NCBI RefSeq assembly: GCF_014066305.1
Contig: NW_023501173.1
Location: forward strand, 1 to 42,721
From: Letharia columbiana
Taxonomy: Eukaryota > Ascomycota > Lecanoromycetes > Lecanorales > Parmeliaceae
Direction: 5' to 3'
DNA: 42,721 nt
Part shown: one piece after another, positions 1 through 10,360 of the stretch
How the letters are laid out: the number at the start of each line of letters is the position of its first letter
Numbering within the stretch: the first letter of the stretch is position 1
Notes under the pieces: model-generated
Database searches by the model: none
Seen by the model: the letters and a program-made list of their open reading frames with translations, nothing else
Told to the model about the DNA's origin: nothing
Position numbers and translations under genes: made by a program

Positions 1-190
1 GCATCAAGCTTCATGTCGCGCACCGTTCGATCTTTTTCGCACAAAGTACCTACTTATCAATTGGTCGCCTGGACGCCTGTCAGGGTATCATCGGAGCCTT
101 GAACTACCCAAACATGGATTCCACGACTCCCAAGAAAATCAGAAGCCAGAGAGACCGGACTGATCAAACAACTGGCTTAACACCTCGTCT

Positions 191-1906
191 TCAAACCGTC
201 TCAATGTATCTTTTGAATTCCCTGCGTTGTTGTGTCAGCACTTGTGCAAGCCTCTTGCATGCTACACTCACCAATCAGTGACGGCTTCGTCCCATAGCCT
301 GATCTCATGTTCTCTCGTGCCTCCAAAGTGCTCCACAAACTCATCCCCAAAGACTTCCCTGGCCACACTCTCCCGCCTCATCATCTGCACCGTAGCCTCC
401 TTCAATCCTTTTGCAAGGCGCACCCCTTGATCTGATGCACCTCCAACATTCTGCCCCTTGCCCAGAGGCGGCACTTTGATCTCCAGCTTCTTCTCCACGC
501 CGCGCCAACCGAGGGCGAGAATGGCTGCCAGCACGAGGAAGGGATTGGCGTCCGCGCCGGCAACACGTACTTCGAACCTCGTAGCCTTTGCACTTGCGGT
601 CGGTGGCGCTATCAGTCGTATTGAAGCAGCTCGATGCTCCAGTCCCCACGATACGGTCACAGGGGCCCAGAAGTTCTCGACGAGTCGCTTGTAAGAGTTG
701 ATGGTAGGCGCAACAATAGGCATGACATCTGGTAACCCATCTAATAGACCAGCTAGGAAGTGACGTCCCATATCAGAGAGGTATTCAAGGTCCTGATATG
801 GAGGGTGGGGATCCTTCGACCCACGATAGAACATGTTCTTGCCTGACTTGTCAACGATCGACAGGTGCATATGGCCAGAATTGCCAGGAAGGCCTTCTCG
901 GGGGTTTGGCCATGAAGCAGGGGGTGATGCCAAATTTACTGCCCAAGGATTTGACGACGTATCTGCATGGTTCTTAGCAGTGCGGGAATGTGGAGGGCCT
1001 CCGGGCATCACCGACTTGAACAGCCCAGCTTTATCCGCCATCTGCTTGACCTCCCCAAATTCGAGGGCCTGGTATAATCATGAGCTCGGGGTCTATGTTG
1101 AATAGAAGGCTTCCATACTGCTTCAAAGACTCCAGGACCACTTTCGGTATGCCACCCTTCAATCCCGCACCCGAATTTCTCGCAAGCGTCGTAGATGCCA
1201 TAGTAGTACTCTTGATTATGGACTGGCCTCGTCAGGCTGTAGCCAAACATGCCTTCTGTGAGAGGTGGAAGCGCGTTGTGCGAGTTCTCCTGGAGGAACT
1301 TTGCGGTAGAGGACGAGTTGCGTTCTTTGGGATCTATCGCGTTGTTGACAGGCGCTCTGAACTGGAAGAACTCGTACTCAGCTATCGGGTGCCAGGTCAG
1401 CGGAGTCCGGCAGCACAAAGTCAGGACTTCCTGTGCACAATGATATCCGTAGTGGGTCCAGATCTCTCACCTCCAGCCATCGCCCCCAGGCCTTGCTTTT
1501 CCAACTTCTCGACCGCGGTTTTGAGCAGGCCTCTCGGACAGGCACTGATTGGACCTCGATGGTCCGGATCAAGGAAGCTGACGAGGAAGAAGGGCACATC
1601 GTCCTCCCAAGGTATTCTCCTGAAGCTGCTCAAGTCCGGCACGGCAATGATGTCGTGGTACCCATTTTCGGCATTGCTGATCTTCAATTCCTTGAAGTAT
1701 GTCTGATCGTGCATGTCCCAGCCGAAAATGACGGAGCAGAAGCCGAAGCCATCTTTTGCGATCCCCAGGAACTTCTTCTTGGACATGAGCTTGCCGCGGA
1801 GGACGCCATCGATGTCGATGCCGGCGACTTTGACCTTGGTATCATTCCTCAGGACATGCTCCAGCGAATCGTATGTGACCTCGGTGCCTCCCCCGCTGTC
1901 TCCCAT
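191..1906 (-). CDS. Glutamine synthetase-like protein, five exons, one frameshift
   Basis: Glutamine-synthetase-fold ligase of the GlnA-like type common in fungi; the true substrate may be glutamate or another amine acceptor. Exons read 1906-1471, 1381-1119, 1068-1016, 962-272 and 221-191, with introns of 89, 50, 53 and 50 bases. Splicing restores MAGAEYEFFQF, VFEA-ALEFGEVKQMADKAGLF, FK-YVVKSLG and DW-EFKRYIETV at the joins. The protein is about 490 residues, normal for the family. Visible motifs are GIDIDGVLRGK and FGWDMHD (N-terminal domain), GPGVFEA, LPGNSGHMH (nucleotide-binding region), EHRAASIRL and RVAGADANPFL. The start at 1906 was chosen because MGDSGGG begins the conserved region, although the frame stays open to 2161. 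Oddity: the run of five G at 900-904 holds one base too many between MAKP and REGLPGN, so the spliced message is out of frame (1474 bases). This is either a disabling mutation or a sequence error. Family call is firm; functionality is not. Confidence 0.88.
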
Positions 1907-3208
1907 CTGGATGTCGAGCCGAAGTGATTTGCTTCGAAAGTCAAAGCGTCGAGAGAAGTAAAAGGCGGGCACCAATTGGTACGAGACTGGGCGCCAAGTC
2001 TGTCTCCAGATCGGCGCTAGCAGCCCTATCATCTCACCTTTGCTTTCATTTGCGCATATTTTTGGGATGTCGACCAAGACAGATTCGCTCTTCTTGTCAT
2101 AACGATATTCAGTAAAAAGGTATAAGTGCATAGAAAAAAAGTTTCCTTGCAGGTAACACATATGACAATATCTAGGGAAACCTTGTGATGATTGTCACCC
2201 TTTTTTGGGGACCGCGCCTGAACTGTATGATTATCACTGGGGCTTTCACCATCTATACATGACTCTTGCTTCAATCTCCCATGTTACCCAAAGTCGTCAT
2301 TCTTTCGTAGCTTATTCCTCTCAATCAAAGCGGGATTCCGGCCTGACCTTTATGTGAGCTGAGCTGGAACCTAGATACTTTGCAGCAACTAATGAATCCC
2401 AGGAGGTGCTGAAAGGAAAGTGCAGCCAGGGAATAGATCTGACTGGGTAATTTGGCGCTGGGCTCAGTTCATCCTGTTGTCAGAGCAGGATTTATTTGGG
2501 CAGCACCACACTTCGGCTGACCAAATCAATCCATGAGCATCTCGTCGGGATGGATCCGAAGATACATGACCTTAGACTCTAGTGTTCCGATTTGGATTTC
2601 CGGTTGCCCTCTCTCGGCATCCTCCTATTGGTGGACGAGTTGTCTTGAAAAGGCAAATCAAATTTCTGGTTTCTTTCGACCTTATACGCAGTACCACTCC
2701 GTTCTTCGTTAGTCGGGAGAGCATCGTCAATTACTTTCAGCCTTGAGTTCCACCCCTTCTGAATGAATCATGTGCATCAAGTCTGTCGTTCCATGACGTA
2801 CCAGGCTCTCGCGCTGGCGTAATCCGTTGTGCTTTCGGTAACGTGGCCTGGCAGGCTGTGTGCTTTCTGCCCTCGAAGATGCTCACAGTACGGATTTATA
2901 CATGGTCACTTCTCCTGAAGGAGGTAGTGTTTCTGCAAATTCGGGTTCGTTTTCGATGATGAGTGGCTGCCGCGCATGGGTAGATCCCACGACACTGGTT
3001 TGCCGAATCAGGATGCAATTGTCTATCGCTCATCTGTTTGTTGTTAAGTCAAGAATGTCGTACCGGCAAAAGAGCCGCTCTGCTGGTAATTTCAATATCA
3101 AATGCCTCAGCGCAGCGTTATCCCCTCCACGTTCTCTCGAACATCGATCTCCCTTCCAAAGACAGACAAGACTACTACTTGTAGTCTGAGTACTTTCACG
3201 ATAGTGCT
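1907..3208. other. Intergenic region between divergent genes
   Basis: This spans the upstream regions of the minus-strand glutamine-synthetase-like gene and the plus-strand ankyrin-family remnant. The reading frame of the former stays open to 2161 without conserved sequence. A 109-codon frame on the plus strand at 2860-3189 resembles nothing I recognise and is probably chance. I see no RNA gene or repeat. Confidence 0.5.
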
Positions 3209-5300
3209 ATGGATGCCATATCTGGCGCTTCTGCATTGTCCAGCTCATAGCAACTGCCTACGATATCAGCAAGTTCGTACGCAGCCTTCACGATGCACGA
3301 AGAGAATTACTTGAGATTGCTGACTCTCGACCAGGTACAGCAAAACATGGCAGAAGTCCAGGCCTTCGTTCATCAACAGACTTCTTGTGCACTTTTACCC
3401 AATTCGCAGCGCATCAGCAGCGCAATGAAAGTCTGCGAAAGCAGATTTGGAGTGCTTGCAAAGTTAGTGGACGTGTTCACAATCTCCTTGAACTACCAAA
3501 GCCTCATGCAAAGGAGATTGGCGGCCATGAAACTTTTGACGGAGAAGGATCAGATTCGGAAATTCCAGATTCAGCTCAGAGAGTCTACGTGGGATTTGCT
3601 GACCGCTCCCATGATCAATTCAAACAATCTTGAGTAAGTATCCAGAAGCTTACGTAGGTGAAGAGTACTAAAAGTCATTGAGTGTACATCAAATCCAAAT
3701 CACTTGTGCTGGTCCTTTATAGGATTCCGCTACTTGCACAGCCGAGTTGTAAGTCACAGAATTGGAGCAGGACATCAAGTCCCACGTTGATGTTTTGGGT
3801 CAAACAAGGAATCTACAGTCTACCATTCGAAAGACTGTGGTACCCCAGCGGCATCACATCCGCCTCTGGTGGAATTCAAAGGAGCTAGTTCTTTCACAGT
3901 CAAACACAAAAAGAGTGAAGTATGATAACAAGCTATTTTGTGCAATATCATTGTTGACGCTAAGTCAAAACTCACTGGCAATTCTCAAGATCGGCGGAGG
4001 ACCTCTGTATATGAGGATAGTATCTCTTCTATCAGACCATCTTTCCTGAAAGACGCTTTGGAGCTACGGGTGCCAGATTCTTTCGGCCGAGTCTCAAGGT
4101 CACTAAGAACATATCCTGTGATGAGCTCTTTATCGCCAGTTCTATTACAAGCAGAGGACATGTGTAGAAACGGCGACATTCAAAGACTACAAACCGCATT
4201 CACCAATGGACAACTATCGCCGTTCCCAGTAGATCAATATGAATTCACCCTCTTTCATGTCAGACTATAACATGCTTCATACTACCGGGTCAAATGGGAG
4301 CTACTCCTACATAGGTCGCCGCGGGGTGCACAGGCCCGATTTGTGCTCTTGGCTGCTTCAATAAGGCCGAGAATCTGAGCCCACCATCTTATGGCCCAAT
4401 ATGTAAGTAGCCTTTCAGATCCGAAGGTGAACTCGCTATATCGGTCAATAGCAAACCATTCAGAGTAGTGGGGTTCCACACATCGAGGTGTGACAGCGCA
4501 GGAACTACGAAGCGAAAGATTTACACCTTAGAATGCTCCTACAATTTGCAGATGATGACGACTTGGCTTTCTGCCCCGTGTTTGATTACCACGAAGGATC
4601 GCTGGAAGGCGCGGAGTACATGTGGTTGCAGTACGCCCAGTATTATAAGAATAACAAGATAAATCCGTGCTAGGCCAATTCGCCAGAACGGGAGCCGTTT
4701 CTTCGAACACTGCTACGCCACGGATTGAATCTCCATGCACCCTTGTGGGCCACAGCTGACGCTCATTCGGACCATGGCCAAGAAACCTATCCACGGGCTC
4801 TCTCAAGAAATAGAACACTCCTGACGAGCTCTTCGCGAATACCAAGGCTCCATATGATGCCAGAACGGTGGGCGAAAAGTGGCTGCAGGTTTTAGCGAGC
4901 GGAGGATACGATATCCTAGTTTACCTCCAGGTTTAGAAAATAGAACATGCCGCACAAAAGCAACTTACTTACCCCTGTTCATCTTCGATGTTGTATGACA
5001 GACCACGTCGGCTTGTCTTTGACCTAGGTCGGATTTTGAGTGTATCTTGGGATTGGTTGATCGATCTTGCTTTTTGTTCTCCGTTTCGCAACGAGTTTCA
5101 CGATGGCTTAACGCGATCTGTTACTGGCGACTTTGGGAACCATGGGACACATCGTCGACCGCGGGCTTTCTACTTTAAATATGAGCAATTTGAGTGGGAA
5201 GACGCCAGGTGGAACAAGCACTAGGGGAATATCGCAGCGCGAAGCGAGACATGTGCGCAGAAGAAAGCCCGAAAGACAGCGCGAAATGGAAACCCTATAT
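3209..5300 (+). pseudogene. Degraded fungal ankyrin-family (STAND/Helo-like) protein gene
   Basis: Pieces of one protein appear in order, in changing frames, with many stops. An N-terminal piece after the ATG at 3209 contains IVQLIATAYDISKFVRSL (from 3235), like the helical N-terminal domain of fungal NLR/ankyrin proteins; a single base appears lost just before it. At about 4160-4258 lies CRNGDIQRLQTAF..SPFPVDQYEFTLFH, the usual entry into the ankyrin part of these proteins. At 4545-4670 is an acidic stretch ending in EYMWLQYAQYYKN, closed by a TAG, then NSPEREPFLRTLLRHG in the same frame. WLQVLASGGYDILVYLQ is at about 4870-4935 and RRLVFDLG..SVSWDWLIDL at about 5000-5070, a C-terminal region I associate with large fungal ankyrin proteins. 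Introns may explain some breaks but not all. Family assignment is from remembered patterns. The 3' end is set roughly. Confidence 0.6.
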
Positions 5301-5441
5301 GATGTCTTTGAGGTTCTAGGACACCGCCACCCCTTTCCATTAGATACAAAGTTTACCAGCATTAAAAATGCGCGCGACATAATAGCTTTAGGATTCAGCT
5401 TATCAATCGTTGAGATCCGCCGAGGGCAACGTCATCATGAC

Positions 5442-6829
5442 TCACGTCGGTCCTCGTGTATCACTGTATGCTCGTACATCGGGCAAGCTTTGTAGTTCAG
5501 TCTGGTTCTCACCTCGAACAGCAGGACCACGCTGCCTTTCTGGGTACCCCGAAGCCAGATTTTTCGATGACTGACCGAACCAGGAGAGGGATGACGGGTC
5601 ACGTCTGTTGAGTAAGCGATGCAAAAAGCTATAAGTGGAGGCATGGAAAATCCGGGCTTTAGCAAAGAATTGCGGCAGTGCTGGCATAGAGGCCGCGATG
5701 GTGCCAAGGTTCATCTCGACGATACTTGTGGTGTCAGTACCCTTGGATGGAACAGCCAGGAAGGGTGACTCACGCGAATTCAGTCGTTAATGCAGCGGAA
5801 TCTTGGTCATTGAGATGCAAAGTCGCATAAATAAGTTTTGCGACGTTTGCAAGACTTGCGCTATTCGAAGGAGGTTAGCCAAAGACCCCAATGGTCTAGT
5901 AGTATGAGCAGGGGTGGATACATAAGACCGCACAGAAAGACGGCTCTAAGGCCAAGTTTCTTGGTACGTTTAACATTAAGTCGTCCGACTATTCCAATAG
6001 GCAAAGCGAGAACATAAAAATCGGTCACGACATTGATCGCGGTAATTACAACGGTAGTAATGTCACTGTTGGCACAGATTGCGATGTTCAGACTCTGTGG
6101 CGTATTGCATTCAATTATGCTGGCGGTTTGGAACGGCCAATAAGTTGCCGTATATAAGATGTAGAAGAGCATGCCGGAATGGACCCAGTACCTGAACCGT
6201 TGATTCACACGAAAAAGGCGGAGATAGAGTAAGAAGATCGATATTTTAATGCTCAATGTTGAGGCGGATCCGATGATGCCCATGGAGCCCATTTGCTGAT
6301 TCCGTATTAGCGGCGGGCAGCCTCAAACTGAGCGTACCATTTGCGAGTCTCTTACTTTCAGTCGAGACGGAAGCAGAGTGATTGCGCGAATGTCCCACAG
6401 ATGCCTCCCATATCCATATTGAATGACTTTCTGTGTGTCAGCGGCGTCTCATATTCAGAGCGGAAGTATTCACTGCAGAGAGTCATGAAAGTATGGGCGG
6501 CTGAGCAAAGCTAATGGGACCTGTCAGAATGTGTGTTGCGGTATCTCTCAAAAAGACTCACCGCGGCCAGAAGACACATATCTCAAGATCGTAGGCCCAG
6601 TACTGCACAAGGTCTTCATTCGGCACTTACAGTCATCCCATCCTACGGCGTGCGACAGGAAAGCCCGAGAATAGTGTCGAATTCCCACGACTATGAGCAT
6701 CAAGGAGAGAAAGATAGCGTTGTCGGTTACGAGACTAGTCGACAAAGTCTTCGGATCAGTGAAGTTTGAAAGTACACCGGGAGGCGGAGCAAGAGCCGGC
6801 CAGGCTGAGTAGTTCATCTCGTCTGGCAT
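5442..6829 (-). CDS. Rhodopsin-domain (SAT4-like) integral membrane protein
   Basis: A seven-helix fungal membrane protein of the rhodopsin-domain/PTH11-like group; ligand and role unknown. Exons that read cleanly are 6829-6631 (APPPGVLSNF..VGWDDC), 6430-6356 (KVIQYGYGRHLWDIRAITLL), 6295-5922 (GSASTLSIKISIFLLYLRLF..ATYWPFQTASIIECNT..ADFYVLALPI-like), 5860-5774 and 5724-5442. Introns are 6296-6355, 5861-5921 and 5725-5773, with the joins CGL-IASLANVAKL and EFA-IVEMNLGTIAASMPALPQFF restoring the family pattern. GRHLWD, the Cys-containing loop and MPALPQFF are family hallmarks. The part between 6630 and 6431 is not resolved: the best in-frame reading needs a 28-base intron (6603-6630), an exon 6602-6562 and a TGA at 6583-6585. 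With those exons the sum is 1059 bases, in frame, about 352 residues, normal for the family. The gene may therefore be freshly broken near helix 2 or have exons I cannot place. Confidence 0.8.
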
Positions 6830-6844
6830 GAATCTTTTGAATGG

Positions 6845-7464
6845 TCACTTGGTTTGAAAGCAGGAGGAAGGTAATTCCATCACACCAAAGCGAATTGCGA
6901 GGAGAGGAAAATCTAAGGAGATTTGTTTGCAAAATGGGAAATAGGGCAATCCAGCTTGTCTTTCCTGCATTCTTGCGGAGATGGTGGGGCACATGCATGA
7001 TAGGACCAGGCTGAAGATTTCACGCATGAGGATTGCGCCCGAAACGAGCGGGAGGGTGGAGGACTCGATTAGGTAGAGGAACGCTCCGGGCGATTGAGCC
7101 CGGCTCACGTCAGTTTCGATAGACTCACGCTCGCTGTCAGGGGCTTTTCCTTTGAAGAATCCTTTAGCTATCCTCCTTCTCCACCGTGGACGAAAGAGCT
7201 TTAGGTAAAGAGCTAGAATCGATTGCGACGCTGAAATGTAAGCGACCTATGAGAGAGTGTGGATTTCGGATATTGAGGTGGTAACTCAAGTATATGCCAA
7301 TATTCACTCACTCCCGTGAGTGGGGAAATGTACTCCCTTCAGCTAATCGATATCGCAAGCGACGCGCCCGGCAGTATAACTGCTATTTGAGAAAGGACTT
7401 CAGCTAGTTCGACTCGGCTGCCGGGGGTAGGGCTGAGCGATATATTATTGCGTCTTGATGCAAG
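6845..7464 (-). pseudogene. Decayed coding sequence of an unrecognised membrane-like protein
   Basis: A long coding-like reading ends only 15 bases upstream of the rhodopsin-domain start. From about 7464 it gives RVELAEVLSQIAVILPGASL, a TGA at 7339-7341, then REYISPLTG, a well-formed intron at 7247-7311 (GTGAGT..CATAG), VAYISASQSILALYLKLF, a basic stretch RPRWRRRIAKGFFKGK, and LYLIESSTLPLVSGAILM ending at the TAA at 6845. Two or three hydrophobic stretches suggest membrane segments. I do not recognise the family. The amino-acid pattern and the fitting intron argue for a real gene that acquired a stop. No start codon is visible. It could instead be the 3' part of a larger gene whose 5' part was displaced by the rearrangement at 7568-8122. 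Confidence 0.45.
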
Positions 7465-7567
7465 TCAGAGGGAATAAGACGAGACGTTGGAGAGGGTGGG
7501 CGAGGAACGAAGTTCACCGGCCCGCTTCAACGGTCCGCGAAATATTTGCGTTGGTATTTTCCTGCGC

Positions 7568-7629
7568 CGTTTAAGAAAGGCTGCCTTTACCCTTTCTTCG
7601 TGCTTGGGAGGGCCACGCTATTGGAGGGA
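7568..7629. repeat. Left arm of an imperfect inverted repeat
   Basis: This arm matches the reverse complement of 8063-8122 with a few substitutions and small gaps; GGGAGGGCCACGCTA is exact in both. On the plus strand it can be read as PFFVLGRATLLEGARRGYQ, similar to the minus-strand reading of the other arm (PFLVLGRATLVGGD), so the arms are probably two copies of one coding fragment. Confidence 0.7.
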
Positions 7630-8062
7630 GCAAGACGGGGTTATCAATTGGCTAATCTAGACGTCAGACTCAGATTTCATTATTAAGTAATGTATTTCAC
7701 TCTAAATAATATTGCGATTTGTGCGATATGACTATAGCACTCTACGATTGAATATGTAGTTGTTACATGAAGATATTTTGAAGCTATACATAATTGTCAT
7801 TTTATAAAAAAGCGGCAGAACTTCGGTTTCGGGTTTTGTATAAGAAATTTGGGTGACGCAGCCATGAAATAAAGCTCTCTAATTACAATCCCAATATATA
7901 GTAATCTAAGATCTAAGCGATACAGGCTAATTAGGTGACCCGCGTTTGATCTAATGTTATACATAAAGTGGGTCTAATGGGTATAGATAGCTGCTTTCCT
8001 AGTTGGCGGGCTCGATTTTTAACTACAGTTTTGATGCCAAGACGGCCGGAACTACATTAATC
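7630..8062. other. AT-rich spacer between inverted-repeat arms
   Basis: This 433-base segment is clearly richer in A and T than its neighbours. It keeps CA and TG dinucleotides, so it does not look RIP-mutated like the block beyond 19160. There is no reading frame of note. It may be an insertion that split or inverted the coding fragment seen in the arms. Confidence 0.4.
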
Positions 8063-8218
8063 CCCTCCTACTAGCGTGGCCCTCCCGAGCACAAGGAAAG
8101 GGATAGCATCGCTTTCTTGACGAATATATCTTATTTCATTGATAAGGCTTACCTGGCTAGCAGGGTAGGCCGCCACCGCTACGAAAAGCAGGCCCAGGTA
8201 CCAAGGAAACCCCTCTTT
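8057..8218 (-). pseudogene. Short coding-like fragment, unrecognised, includes right repeat arm
   Basis: About 53 codons read PWYLGLLFVAVAAYPASQ, then SLINEIRYIRQESDAIPFLV and LGRATLVGGD before a TAA at 8057. The hydrophobic first half and regular composition look coding. The last part lies in the right arm of the inverted repeat (8063-8122) and is matched by a plus-strand copy at 7568-7629. I cannot name the family. It may be an upstream piece of the minus-strand remnant at 6845-7464. Confidence 0.4.
8063..8122. repeat. Right arm of an imperfect inverted repeat
   Basis: Partner of 7568-7629. Outside these limits the similarity stops on both sides. Arms of about 60 bases with a 433-base spacer could be a small non-autonomous element or an inverted duplication of a gene fragment; the shared protein-like reading favours the second. 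Confidence 0.7.
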
Positions 8219-8222
8219 TCGT

Positions 8223-8662
8223 GTGGGAGTGATTCGGAGCCTAGCAGCCAATGGCTGGCTGCAGATTCTTGCCTTGCAAGCGAAGGTCACGAGTCTTGGC
8301 CTTAAGCGCAAGACCGATGCAACTGACTTGTACACCATACCTTTCTATGATTATGACATCGAACACATGCTTCTTTTGAGGTTGGGACCACGTCTCACAG
8401 TGTCTTGGGACTGGTGGGTCAGTCCAAAACCCTTCACATTTCTATGGCCATAACTCCGCCTGGCAGATTGGCTGCTCATCACGGAGGCTTGGAAGAAGGC
8501 TTGGCCCATCAGAGGTACCTTATATGGTCTCAACTCTATCAACATTATGGAGATGCAAGATTGCGCCAATGCGCGTGCTGTCAAGCGCGTGACAGAAGAG
8601 GCTCGGAAAACGGCCCGGGCGCAAAGATACAAAAGGCCTCATAAGGTTTCAGTAGCTTGGGC
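8223..8662 (+). pseudogene. C-terminal remnant of an ankyrin-family protein (second copy)
   Basis: Reads NGWLQILALQ, then MLLLRLGPRLTVSWDWWVSP (8370-8430), a TAA at 8452-8454, and after it in other frames EMQDCANARAVKRVTEEARK and TARAQRYKRPHK, where the related fungal proteins end. The same signature, W-L-Q-(V/I)-L followed by a leucine- and glycine-containing stretch and VSWDW, is in the larger remnant at 4870-5070, so two members of the family lie within 4 kb in the same orientation. Nothing N-terminal (helical domain, ankyrin repeats) is present here. Stops and frame changes show it is dead. Family naming rests on remembered patterns. Confidence 0.5.
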
Positions 8663-9394
8663 TACAAGTATTTGGCTAATCGCGAAACCATCTTACCTAG
8701 CTACCTCTAAATTCATATATCAATTCATAAAAACTGTATCTGATACAACATTAGATCGATAGAGTATGAAGATCTATATAAAAGTTCTAGACGTTGGAAG
8801 AAAAGAAAATCAAAATCACTGGCCCGGATATTGTCACGGTTTTGAGGAACGGAGAAAGATTAATCGACGACGCAAGTGTGATAGCGTGAGATTCTAAGTC
8901 TATTATTCATTTGCCAACATGTACTCTGTGCGAAACAGAGTAAATGCAAGGTACTAGTACCAATCCACCCCAATCAGCTACAAGATTAGACCTATCAATG
9001 TCGAGTGATTAGGTATCGAAACCCCTACTGAGGTAGACAAGAAGACAAAAATACAAAGCTAGGTGCAAAGCGCCGCTTGGGAAACATAGCGTAAAGCTTC
9101 TTCATTGAAAGTCTTGGTGATGATTTCTCCACGTCTTCTTCCAAACCCTGATGTACTGCGAGCGCTTCTTTTTACGAGCCACTCTGCGACGTCATGAGTG
9201 CACTCGATGATTGGTTGCTGCAGGATGCCTCGGCCACAGGTGGGGCAGGGCGCTCGGATGCCAAAACATGTTTCTCAAATAGCCAAGTCATACTCTCAAC
9301 GAGCGAATATATCTCATTTACTTATATAACAAATGCTGCTCTTTACTTCAATCCCATTTAACTCTGCGCCAACTGTTATCGAGAGCCCGAAGCC
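8663..9394. other. Intergenic region
   Basis: The first third is AT-rich. The rest is of ordinary composition and must contain the promoter and leader of the plus-strand gene starting at 9395. No conserved reading frame, RNA gene or repeat was recognised. Confidence 0.5.
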
Positions 9395-10360
9395 TTGCCA
9401 ATGCCTACTGCAATTAACGTTGAAGCAGAAGTCTTTATCCCTGGCCAACTCTCCTATTTACCAAAACCGCGAGATGACGAACCCTTTTCGCTTTCGGGTT
9501 CTGAAATCCCCGATGGCTGCTCTGACCATCCTGTCGTGATTCTCTCCACTGACCAGCGCGAAAGAAAGGCTGTTGTGCTCATTGTAAGTCTCCAATGATT
9601 CAGTTGGAAGCACTATGTTCTCGGCGCATACTAACTGTGATAGCTCACCTCTTTCGGTGGCAAGAGTCTTAATGAACACTCTTCCATACCGCGTGTTCGT
9701 GCCTCTCACCTTCCAATACACCCCTCTCCTGTCCACCCTGACAACGGCATCCTACTTTTTCTTGACCAGGATATCGAACTTCGTAAAATGAGCTATGTCA
9801 ACACCGAGTCCCCCCGTCAGATCGAATGGGCGCTGCTGCAGCGCCACTACCGAGAGCAAAGGACGGGTGAACGGTTCAGACTCAGGCCAGACTCATTTGC
9901 AAAATTGCTCGAGTACATTGGTTCAGAGGCCCCGTTGGGACGCGGAACATCAGTTGCGCCCCAAAGCCCCCTCCATCCATCCACCACCTATTCGCCCGGG
10001 TGGGATCTTCTAGAGTCCATGAAAGCAAACAGCCTCGCCCAATACGGCTCCATCAACCGACCGACCGTGCCACCGCGCCGAATTTCAGAGCCCGCGAGAT
10101 ACTTGGTCCGAGCACCGACGGCGACCTCGACTCTGCAAGCCGTGGCTCGCTCGCGCGAGGGTGCAGCAGCGGAAGTGGACCGATACCTTGCCCAAAGGCG
10201 TGAAGCGCGGAGGCATGAGACCCGCGCGATCTTACCTACGCACCGCCCCTCCCCCCGATCGGACAGCTCTTACGATCCGATGTCGATTTTGCGGAAACTT
10301 TTCGTAGCCGTATTGGTAGCTGTCGGACTTTTTTTCGCCATAGCCTGGTGGCGCAAATGA
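9395..10360 (+). CDS. Conserved fungal hypothetical protein, C-terminal tail anchor
   Basis: Two exons, 9395-9583 and 9644-10360, joined across a 60-base intron (GTAAGT..CTAACTGTGATAG) to give VVLI-LTSFGGKSL without a frame change; product 301 residues. The N-terminal half follows a pattern I associate with a widespread fungal hypothetical family: FIPGQLSYLP near residue 14, HPVVILS near 45, VLILTSFGGK near 60, then SHLPIHPSPVHPDNGILL and RKMSYV. The HPV(V/I)LS core recalls PemK/MazF-like beta-barrel proteins, but that resemblance is only suggestive. The second half is proline- and arginine-rich and probably disordered. The last 25 residues hold one hydrophobic helix (LFVAVLVAVGLFFAIAWW) followed by RK, a classic tail anchor for the ER or another organelle membrane. 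The second in-frame Met, at 9401, could also be the start. Function unknown; the gene model is solid and it is one of two intact genes here. Confidence 0.82.

Noticed and set aside
268..1041. Continuous 257-codon frame taken as one exon of the glutamine synthetase
   Set aside because: The stretch 963-1015 read straight through gives residues unlike the family, while treating it as a 53-base intron restores YVVKSLGSKFGITPCFMAKP in the other frame. The straight frame is open only because the extra base at 900-904 compensates.
8790..8900. Possible coding fragment reading TVLRNGERLIDDASVIA
   Set aside because: Too short, no neighbouring support, and a stop follows at once.
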